DNA from: Planctomycetaceae bacterium
GTDB lineage: Bacteria > Planctomycetota > Planctomycetia > Planctomycetales > Planctomycetaceae
NCBI GenBank assembly: GCA_015487825.1
Contig: WFOZ01001015.1
Span: 1 to 6,574 of the forward strand
DNA: 6,574 bases
Direction: 5' to 3'
In this document: positions 1-4,478 of the stretch, piece after piece
How the letters are laid out: each line of letters starts with the position of its first letter
Position numbering within the stretch: the stretch's first letter is position 1
Translations under genes and position numbers: made by a program
The notes under the pieces: generated by a model
The model's database searches: none
What the model saw: only the letters and a program-made list of their open reading frames with translations
Told to the model about the DNA's origin: nothing

Positions 1-18
1 GACTGCTTTCGCCAATCT

Positions 19-24
19 TATAAT
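19..24 (+). promoter_or_regulatory. Candidate -10 box (TATAAT) upstream of the redoxin operon
   Basis: A perfect TATAAT lies 13 bp before the first transposon-like element. Its -35 box would fall at or beyond the window edge and cannot be checked. If real, transcription would start near base 31, inside the left target duplication, so the element would be transcribed as part of the leader of the operon starting at 351. The call rests on one hexamer. Confidence 0.2.
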
Positions 25-29
25 AGATA

Positions 30-37
30 TTGAGATG
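30..37. repeat. Left 8-bp target site duplication of MITE 1 (TTGAGATG)
   Basis: TTGAGATG here is repeated exactly at 232-239. The two copies directly abut the terminal inverted repeats of the 38-231 element. The match ends precisely at the element boundary on both sides, as expected for a duplicated insertion target. Confidence 0.85.
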
Positions 38-60
38 GTAACTGTTCAGCGGGAGGGTGG

Positions 61-125
61 CTGGGGACAGATTGTTATTTGAAAAGTATGAATACCCAGT
101 AGACTTTCGCACAATCTGCCCCCAG
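61..125. repeat. First internal inverted-repeat pair of MITE 1
   Basis: CTGGGGACAGATTGT at 61-75 is the reverse complement of 111-125 except for one base. The arms enclose a 35-nt loop. The same roughly 15-bp motif recurs inverted at 146-160 and 194-209, so the element carries four copies in alternating orientation and could fold as two hairpins or one long one. Confidence 0.75.
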
Positions 126-145
126 AATTGGACATCTCATTACAT

Positions 146-209
146 CTGGGGCAAATTGTCGCCAGCCGTACGTCAATTGTTCACGCTATTTCCGACAATT
201 TGTCCCCAG
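146..209. repeat. Second internal inverted-repeat pair of MITE 1
   Basis: CTGGGGCAAATTGTC at 146-160 pairs with GACAATTTGTCCCCAG at 194-209, with a single one-base gap. The copy at 194-209 is also the inner part of the right terminal arm and can pair with 61-75, so two alternative folds compete. Confidence 0.7.
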
Positions 210-231
210 TCACCCATCACTGAATAGTTAC

Positions 232-239
232 TTGAGATG
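232..239. repeat. Right 8-bp target site duplication of MITE 1 (TTGAGATG)
   Basis: This is an exact copy of 30-37, directly abutting the right terminal repeat that ends at 231. The perfect match of both copies suggests the insertion is not old. Confidence 0.85.
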
Positions 240-350
240 TATGAACTGACGTGCGACATTCGTAATTTGAGCACAGAGTTGTCATACTCTGAAGCTAAAC
301 GGGTGCAGAGTAATTATCGAAAGCAAGCATAGCAATCAGGGGAAAATATT

Positions 351-944
351 ATGGTGATGACAGCTTCAACAATGTTACCTTTAGGGAGTGACATTCCTGA
401 ATTTTCACTTCTTAACGTCGATGGGAAACAGGTTTCCTCTGCCGATCTGCCTGCGGGGCAACCGGTGCTGGTGATGTTTATCTGCAATCATTGTCCGTTT
501 GTTATTCATCTGGATCAGGCGTTGGCTCAGTTCGGGAAAGAGTATCAAGAGAAAGGATTGACGGTGATCGCGATCAGTTCGAATGATGTTTCAACACACC
601 CGGCTGACAGTCCTGAGAAAATGGCTGAAATGGCAAAAAGTTCGGGCTGGACGTTTCCGTATCTGTATGATGAAACTCAGGATACCGCCAAAGCGTTTCG
701 GGCAGCTTGCACGCCCGATTTTTTCCTGTTCGATCAGAACCACAAACTCGCTTACCGGGGCCAGTTCGATGCCAGCCGGCCCGGTAATGGAATCGCTGTC
801 ACGGGAGAGGATTTGAAGTCAGCCTGTGATGCCGTGCTCGCCGGACAACCGGTGCCGGAATCACAAAAGCCGAGTATCGGTTGTAACATCAAATGGAAAC
901 AGGGACAGGAACCGGATTATTTCACGGGAATTTCTGCGGAGTAG
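351..944 (+). CDS. Redoxin / thioredoxin-fold protein (PRX-like) with CNHC motif
   Basis: This is a 197-residue cytoplasmic protein without a signal peptide or membrane segment. It looks full length for the PRX-like redoxin branch of the thioredoxin superfamily, whose members act in thiol-disulfide or peroxide chemistry; the substrate is not predictable. The start (GSDIPEFSLLNVDGK, about residues 12-26) is a typical redoxin beginning. The active-site motif C45-N-H-C48-P-F follows the first core strand, and the loop A119-C120-T-P122-D-F carries the cis-proline next to a third conserved cysteine. A C-terminal S-I-G-C178-N-I-K-W motif before PDYF is also typical of this branch. AGGGGAA at 338-344 is well placed for the ATG at 351; another ATG at 357 is less well spaced. 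The Nudix gene begins 22 bp downstream, so it is probably the first gene of an operon. The general class is secure, the exact function is not. Confidence 0.92.
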   Translation: MVMTASTMLPLGSDIPEFSLLNVDGKQVSSADLPAGQPVLVMFICNHCPFVIHLDQALAQFGKEYQEKGLTVIAISSNDVSTHPADSPEKMAEMAKSSGWTFPYLYDETQDTAKAFRAACTPDFFLFDQNHKLAYRGQFDASRPGNGIAVTGEDLKSACDAVLAGQPVPESQKPSIGCNIKWKQGQEPDYFTGISAE

Positions 945-966
945 AGAGAGTATCGAAGGCCAACTG

Positions 967-1503
967 ATGGGACAGATAGATTCGTTATACCGTGGTCGAT
1001 TTCTTGAGATGGTAAAGACCGGTCGCTGGGAGTACGTGCGGCGATCCAATGCTCGTGCTGTGATTTGTATTATCACACTGACCAAAGAGAATGAATTGAT
1101 TTTCATTGAACAGTTTCGCCCACCGGTTGATGGTCGGGTCATTGAAATGCCGGCCGGTCTGGTAGGAGATATTGCAGGCGAAGAGGATGAAGATTTGGAA
1201 AAAGCGGCTCGCAGAGAGTTGTGGGAAGAAACAGGATACGAAGCCGAACGATTCGAGAATTTGGGAGAGTACGCTACCTCAGCCGGCTTGTGTGATGAAA
1301 CCGTGACCATGTTTCTGGCAAGAGACTGCAACCAAACCGGAGCAGGGGGTGGCGACGAAGGGGAGTCGATTCAAATTCACACAATTTCACTCAACAAAGC
1401 TGCTTCATGGCTGGAACAGCAGCAGAAAGCTGGTCGACTGATTGATGCACGAGTACTGACGGGAATGTGGTTGCTGGAAAAATATTTGCCAGCAGAAGAA
1501 TGA
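967..1503 (+). CDS. Nudix hydrolase, ADP-ribose pyrophosphatase type
   Basis: This 178-residue protein probably hydrolyses a nucleoside diphosphate linked to another moiety, most likely ADP-ribose to AMP and ribose 5-phosphate, with Mg2+. The fold is recognised from E48-Q-F-R51 followed by E60-M-P-A-G-L-V-G-D68, the usual lead-in of ADP-ribose pyrophosphatases, and the Nudix core R83-E-L-W-E-E-T-G-Y91, whose glutamates bind metal. Between G67 and R83 the box is two residues longer than Gx5Ex7R, in an acidic run (GEEDED). The start at 967 is chosen because GAAGG at 955-959 lies 7 bp upstream and it follows the redoxin stop at 944. An open frame reaches back to an ATG at 826, but that would overlap the redoxin gene by 119 bp. 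An in-frame ATG at 1009 is possible but would remove N-terminal sequence. Substrate is inferred from motif similarity. Confidence 0.9.
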   Translation: MGQIDSLYRGRFLEMVKTGRWEYVRRSNARAVICIITLTKENELIFIEQFRPPVDGRVIEMPAGLVGDIAGEEDEDLEKAARRELWEETGYEAERFENLGEYATSAGLCDETVTMFLARDCNQTGAGGGDEGESIQIHTISLNKAASWLEQQQKAGRLIDARVLTGMWLLEKYLPAEE

Positions 1504-2084
1504 GAGCAACTTCCACTCAGGTAGTGGCGAAGAAGACTGGCTCATTGGCACGCAAAGAAATGCCAGAAATAAATATCTCAAATTTGTTGAATGATGAAAT
1601 CAAGAGTTTGCCTGCTCGAGGGCTGGCTGTCGTTGCGGTACGAGCAGCAAAACGTGTTCAACCAATTCTTGCTTCATGGTTGGATTCACAATATGAAATT
1701 AAAAGTATTGAACAATCGATAGAGATTGCATTATCTGTTTTGCAAAATAGAGCACAACCCGATGATGCATTAGCTGCAGCTGAAATTGCCCATAGGCTTG
1801 CCGCCCTGGCCGCTGTTGATTTCCGGGTTTCAAAATCAGATACTGCCAGGAGTGCCAGTTGCGCAGGTGTCGTAATCCATTCAGCGATTGATGCTGTTGC
1901 TGATCTCGAAACTGACACACAAGCTGTTATTTGCAATGTGATGCAGTCGGCTCAGTCTACTCACAGATTGAATGAGCCAAGGCTGATTCGAGCGATGTGT
2001 CAGGATTTTGATTTTTTGGTAAGAATCAATAAACACAATCAACGACCTACATGGGCAGTTTTTGATTCTTTTCGTCCGGTTTAA
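1500..2084 (+). CDS. Hypothetical helical protein, third gene of the redoxin-Nudix operon
   Basis: I do not recognise a named family. From 1500 the product has 194 residues. It is rich in Ala, Ile and Leu and looks all-helical, with no signal peptide, membrane segment or catalytic motif. The stretch LPARGLAVVAVRAAKRVQP and the ending TWAVFDSF recall uncharacterised helical proteins I associate with planctomycetes; this is recollection only. The start at 1500 is preferred because its ATGA overlaps the Nudix stop, suggesting translational coupling. The frame is also open to an ATG at 1467, inside the Nudix gene, and an ATG at 1560 (MPEINISNLL) would give a shorter protein beginning nearer the conserved-looking part. 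None has a clear ribosome binding site. The stop lies 5 bp before the target duplication of MITE 2. Confidence 0.7.
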   Translation: MRATSTQVVAKKTGSLARKEMPEINISNLLNDEIKSLPARGLAVVAVRAAKRVQPILASWLDSQYEIKSIEQSIEIALSVLQNRAQPDDALAAAEIAHRLAALAAVDFRVSKSDTARSASCAGVVIHSAIDAVADLETDTQAVICNVMQSAQSTHRLNEPRLIRAMCQDFDFLVRINKHNQRPTWAVFDSFRPV

Positions 2085-2089
2085 TCCTC

Positions 2090-2097
2090 GAAACGAT
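2090..2097. repeat. Left 8-bp target site duplication of MITE 2 (GAAACGAT)
   Basis: GAAACGAT is repeated exactly at 2240-2247, and each copy directly abuts a 13-bp terminal repeat of the 2098-2239 element. Confidence 0.9.
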
Positions 2098-2239
2098 GTA
2101 ACTATTCAGCAATGTTTGGTTATTGCAGAAATTAAGAGTGTTTGTAGGGGCCGCTATTGCGGACCACCGCAGAAATAGGAGGATCCACCTCCCATCGTGG
2201 TCCGCAATAGCGGACCCTACGCCAACGCTGAATAGTTAC
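2098..2239. mobile_element. MITE 2: 142-bp non-autonomous element with perfect 13-bp ends
   Basis: GTAACTATTCAGC at 2098-2110 is the perfect reverse complement of 2227-2239. Exact 8-bp direct repeats GAAACGAT flank the element. Its ends match those of the 38-231 element, but the interiors differ, so these are two subfamilies probably moved by one transposase. No transposase is encoded. GTAA ends and 8-bp duplications fit IS66; that link is inference. The core is a 77-nt near-perfect hairpin. The element lies between two convergent genes. Removing it and one duplication leaves only 12 bp between their stop codons, so the insertion created nearly the whole spacer. Confidence 0.88.
2144..2220. 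repeat. Nested palindromic hairpin in the core of MITE 2
   Basis: The 23-nt arm at 2144-2166 pairs with 2198-2220 with one mismatch (G2150 opposite A2214). The right arm is itself palindromic: GGTCCGC-AATA-GCGGACC at 2199-2216. The loop holds another small hairpin, GGAGG-ATCCA-CCTCC at 2178-2192. Transcribed from either gene it would fold stably and might serve as a shared 3' end for the convergent genes, although no T-run follows. A related copy occurs at 3852-3926 without the element ends. Confidence 0.85.
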
Positions 2240-2247
2240 GAAACGAT
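2240..2247. repeat. Right 8-bp target site duplication of MITE 2 (GAAACGAT)
   Basis: This is an exact copy of 2090-2097. Its last base, T2247, is also the final base of the minus-strand stop codon TAA (2249-2247) of the metalloprotease gene. Confidence 0.9.
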
Positions 2248-3803
2248 TATTGAATCACTTCGTCGTCGCCGACTTCTTCGAGTTGATCCTGCAAATACTC
2301 GCGGTATTGGCGGTCGAGTGTTGGGTAGTCGACACCGGTGAGAACATCCAACCCGCGAACTCTTGATCGTACTCGTGGCGAAGAGTGATAGATTTGAGCC
2401 ATATAAACCATCAATGCATTGCGGTATTTTCCGTTCTGATAGTGCATATAAAAATGGGCCAACCCGGCTGCCTGGCTGTACCGTTTTTGTAGTAGTGGCG
2501 TTGAACCTGTCTGGTAGACAATTCTTCCCATGCGGGAAAATTTTTCTTGCGGAACGAAATAATCTTCTTCAAGCAGGCGTTTGCGTGCCCAGTAAAATCG
2601 CACAAATCGCGGGTCCCCCACCTCGTAAGTAAACCCGTCGTAGGTGTAGCCGTCTCCATTCGGTTTGATGCGAAACGATTCTGTATAATTAGCAATCCCC
2701 TCGATAATCCAGAAATGCCCGTTATTGGCGATATCTCTCTGTCTGAGATGACTTTCATACATCAGTTGATGGGTCACTTCATGGAAAACAGTCGCATCGT
2801 TATTCGCCAGAGGATCGTAATAAAAGTAGGCGGTGCGATCTTCGAGTTGATAAAGTCCGTTCGTGATTGCAATTTGAGGGACGCGCTTAATCAATTTCTT
2901 AACGTATTCATCCTTGCTGCGAAAATGATTGATCTTATAAAGCTGTGATCTGGTTTTACTGCGCCCGGTAGTCGATTCAAAAAATTGTTTGATCTGTTCC
3001 GGCGAATTATAAAAAGCAGCAAAGGTCTGTTTGAAGTAGTCGTAGAAAATTTCCAGCTTGCGTCCCAGTTCGACACCTTTTTCCAGACTGTGATTTGTTT
3101 TAATCTGAAAGTGTTCGGTTCTGACGGTCCAGGCGTAGTGGAAATCCCGCCGAATTTCCGCTTCTTTCTCTTCGGAAATCCAGTTTCCCATGAAGTTCCG
3201 CTCGCCCTGTTCGTAACGCTGCACATACGATTTCTTCAGCCAGCCGAAGCGAGGGTGTTCCACTTTTCCGGCTCGAAACTGATCCCGTTCGAACGGCGTC
3301 AACCATTGATCTCCCTGTCGGACGTAGCCGCGTAATGAGCGGGCCTTTTGGTGATCGGGATTAATTTCAAGCAGAATATTGAGCAGTTCAAAAGTGAACG
3401 TGGGCGATATTTTAATAGACCTGCGAGCCAGCAGGTAAAGATCGCCAGCATATTTATCGGAAATTGTGCGAAACTGAAAATGCAATTCCCGCACAGTTTC
3501 CGGCATATTGTCTGGAATGTCCGGTTGCAGGTTTTTGGGGAGTTCCGAAAATTGCTTTTGTTTTGAACTGAGTAATATAAGGTGCTTTTCGATCTTGTCT
3601 GACAATTCCGAGTCGTCAGTTTTTCGAGACTCCTCCAGCAGCTCTGAAAGCTGCCTCATGTATTTCTGGCTTAGTTGTCTGTAGTCCTCATGATACAATT
3701 TAAGACGATCCGCCGCCTGAACGGAATTTGCGAGGGTGCTCAACTGAACAAACGACCCGGCGATAACGGATAGAATAATGTAAAACGTTAGCCTTGATCG
3801 CAT
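2247..3803 (-). CDS. Secreted putative zinc metalloprotease (HExxH, DUF1570-like)
   Basis: The 518-residue product starts with a typical signal peptide: MRSR, a hydrophobic stretch from residue 5 to about 25, and a likely cleavage site after V28-Q-A30. The mature protein would be periplasmic or extracellular. Residues about 33-100 are charged and helical, possibly coiled coil. The middle (about 140-330) is an unassigned alpha/beta region. The catalytic core is H341-E-V-T-H345-Q-L, followed by W365-I-I-E368-G-I-A-N-Y-T-E375. H341 and H345 should bind zinc, E342 act as base, and E368 be the third zinc ligand, a gluzincin arrangement. DUF1570-like proteins with an HExxH and an EGxAxYxE segment are frequent in planctomycetes; substrates are unknown. 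GAGAAG (minus strand, 3815-3810) supports the ATG at 3803. No lipobox is present. The reading frame is intact. The neighbours are MITE 2 at its stop codon and secA, divergent, upstream. Confidence 0.88.
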   Translation of the reverse strand: MRSRLTFYIILSVIAGSFVQLSTLANSVQAADRLKLYHEDYRQLSQKYMRQLSELLEESRKTDDSELSDKIEKHLILLSSKQKQFSELPKNLQPDIPDNMPETVRELHFQFRTISDKYAGDLYLLARRSIKISPTFTFELLNILLEINPDHQKARSLRGYVRQGDQWLTPFERDQFRAGKVEHPRFGWLKKSYVQRYEQGERNFMGNWISEEKEAEIRRDFHYAWTVRTEHFQIKTNHSLEKGVELGRKLEIFYDYFKQTFAAFYNSPEQIKQFFESTTGRSKTRSQLYKINHFRSKDEYVKKLIKRVPQIAITNGLYQLEDRTAYFYYDPLANNDATVFHEVTHQLMYESHLRQRDIANNGHFWIIEGIANYTESFRIKPNGDGYTYDGFTYEVGDPRFVRFYWARKRLLEEDYFVPQEKFSRMGRIVYQTGSTPLLQKRYSQAAGLAHFYMHYQNGKYRNALMVYMAQIYHSSPRVRSRVRGLDVLTGVDYPTLDRQYREYLQDQLEEVGDDEVIQ

Positions 3804-3823
3804 AACATGCTTCTCTCAATAGA

Positions 3824-3829
3824 GTTATA
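3824..3829 (-). promoter_or_regulatory. Candidate -10 box (TATAAC) for the metalloprotease gene
   Basis: On the minus strand TATAAC matches the consensus at five of six positions and lies 20 bp before the start codon at 3803. It would give a very short leader that still contains the GAGAAG ribosome binding site. No good -35 hexamer is visible at the usual distance, so the call is weak. Confidence 0.25.
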
Positions 3830-3851
3830 GTATTTACTCAGTCTTATTCGC

Positions 3852-3926
3852 AGAGGCCGCTGTTACGAGTTATTGTGTGAAATAAAGATCTCGAATTTCC
3901 AGCGTGGTCCGCAATAGCGGCCCCTG
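3852..3926. repeat. Degenerate solo copy of the MITE 2 palindromic core
   Basis: GTGGTCCGCAATAGCGG at 3904-3920 is identical to 2197-2213 in MITE 2, and the match continues past one substitution. The left arm at 3852-3867 pairs with 3910-3925 at 13 of 16 positions. The span is close to that of the 2144-2220 hairpin. No matching terminal repeats or target duplication were found, so it may be an eroded element or the palindrome may spread on its own, REP-like. Confidence 0.65.
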
Positions 3927-3980
3927 CTCACTGTCAGCCATAAACAGAACTTGCTCACACGCAACACACAGGACTGTCTG

Positions 3981-4022
3981 TTTTACTAACGGTAAAATTT
4001 TGCGAACGGCTCGCAAATTTTA
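3981..4022. other. Overlapping hairpins, one resembling a bidirectional terminator
   Basis: TTTTAC-TAACG-GTAAAA (3981-3997) overlaps a second hairpin (3993-4022). In the second, TTTGCGA at 3999-4005 pairs with TCGCAAA at 4011-4017 around the loop ACGGC. An A-rich side and TTTT flank the stem, extended by five more pairs after a one-base bulge. The two share 3993-3997 and cannot form together. The A/T symmetry resembles a weak bidirectional intrinsic terminator, which is odd in the middle of a divergent promoter region. Confidence 0.45.
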
Positions 4023-4040
4023 GAAAAATATCAGTTTGGT

Positions 4041-4067
4041 TACGGCTATCAGTATGAACCAGCCGTA
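4041..4067. repeat. 7-bp inverted repeat (TACGGCT / AGCCGTA)
   Basis: TACGGCT at 4041-4047 and AGCCGTA at 4061-4067 are perfect complements separated by 13 bp. They could form a small hairpin or a dyad binding site for a regulator. No regulator gene is in the window, and arms this short may arise by chance. Confidence 0.3.
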
Positions 4068-4191
4068 CTGTGCTTCTTTATAGATCAACTGTCTGAAATC
4101 CGGATTGCCTGGCCAAACATCAACAAGCAGGCATGTGACTGCTCATTTCAGCCAGAAGTAATACCTTCCCGAGTTTGCATTCAACGCGCCA

Positions 4192-4218
4192 TTGACCCAA
4201 TTTCACATCAATTATAAC
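4192..4218 (+). promoter_or_regulatory. Candidate sigma70-type promoter for secA
   Basis: TTGACC (4192-4197) and TATAAC (4213-4218) each match the consensus hexamers at five of six positions. The spacer is 15 bp, shorter than the optimal 17. Transcription would begin near 4225 and give secA a leader of roughly 250 nt, long enough for leader-based control. This is motif evidence only. Confidence 0.35.
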
Positions 4219-4356
4219 ATTCTACGCATTGAAGACTTACGGCAATCTGAAACAGACCCGACTTATACCGGATTGTCCAGAGATGCGGAATAGCTTTTCG
4301 TCATCAGCCGAGTAAATAATATTTCCGATGCGAGCCGGGGAGTGTTATCCCTTGGG

Positions 4357-4473
4357 ATGAGTTCGTGCGGTCTGCGGTGCGGACTGAAATGGACTCATTT
4401 TGTTTTATCACCTGGTTCCCACAACGGACCTGCGGCTAACGCATTGAGTGACAGTCATACAGAATTGAGTTGA
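4357..4473 (+). CDS. Possible 38-residue leader ORF just upstream of secA
   Basis: An ATG-initiated frame of 38 codons (MSSCGLRCGLKW at its start) ends with TGA at 4471-4473, 5 bp before the secA start codon. Its ATGA overlaps the stop of an even shorter frame at 4328-4360. In gammaproteobacteria a translated leader, secM, regulates secA, but this peptide has no signal sequence or visible SecM arrest motif and lacks a clear ribosome binding site. Chance is the simpler explanation. Confidence 0.15.
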   Translation: MSSCGLRCGLKWTHFVLSPGSHNGPAANALSDSHTELS

Positions 4474-4478
4474 GAGTT

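Larger units (their letters stand above)
38..231. mobile_element. MITE 1: 194-bp non-autonomous element, probably IS66-type ends
   Basis: The left end is GTAACTGTTCAGC (38-50). The right end read inward on the other strand is GTAACTATTCAGT (231-219), matching at 11 of 13 positions. Inverted similarity continues inward, with GGGTGGCTGGGGACA at 55-69 against its complement at 201-215 with one mismatch, giving imperfect arms of about 38 bp. Exact 8-bp direct repeats TTGAGATG flank the element. It has no coding capacity, so a transposase in trans is needed. GTAA ends plus 8-bp duplications are known traits of the IS66 family; the family assignment is inference. The element lies 119 bp before the redoxin start codon and shares its ends with the element at 2098-2239. 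Confidence 0.82.
3804..4478. other. Divergent intergenic region between metalloprotease and secA
   Basis: This 675-bp stretch has no convincing conserved gene. It holds, in order, a candidate minus-strand promoter, a degenerate copy of the MITE 2 palindrome, a cluster of hairpins (3981-4067), a candidate secA promoter (4192-4218) and a run of very short ATG frames, the last ending 5 bp before secA. Both flanking genes must be transcribed outward from it. Apart from the hairpins and repeat listed separately, I see nothing recognisable at 3930-3980 or 4070-4190. Confidence 0.7.

Noticed and set aside
38..231. Repeated 15-bp motif considered as a CRISPR array
   Set aside because: Copies alternate in orientation, the spacing is irregular, and terminal repeats with a target duplication explain the structure.
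274..291. CAGAG...CTCTG dyad upstream of the redoxin gene
   Set aside because: Arms of 5 bp with an 8-bp loop are too short to claim an operator, and no properly spaced promoter surrounds them.
826..966. Nudix gene could start at the upstream ATG at 826
   Set aside because: It would overlap the redoxin gene by 119 bp, and the added residues do not resemble a Nudix N-terminus. The ATG at 967 has a well-spaced GAAGG.
1004..1014. TTGAGATGGTAA resembling the left junction of MITE 1 (30-41)
   Set aside because: It lies inside the Nudix coding sequence, the similarity stops after 12 bases, and there is no inverted end nearby. Chance match.
2123..2341. 72-codon plus-strand frame across MITE 2
   Set aside because: It runs through the palindromic core of the element and the antisense of the metalloprotease 3' end; no start signal or family resemblance.
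2411..3566. Several frames of 68-133 codons on both strands within the metalloprotease gene
   Set aside because: They are shadows of the 518-residue frame, which has a signal peptide and an HExxH motif. The shadows show no domains.
3830..3841. GTATTTACTCAG as a possible eroded terminal repeat of a third MITE
   Set aside because: It matches only 9 of 12 positions, and no partner end or 8-bp duplication was found on the right of the 3852-3926 palindrome.
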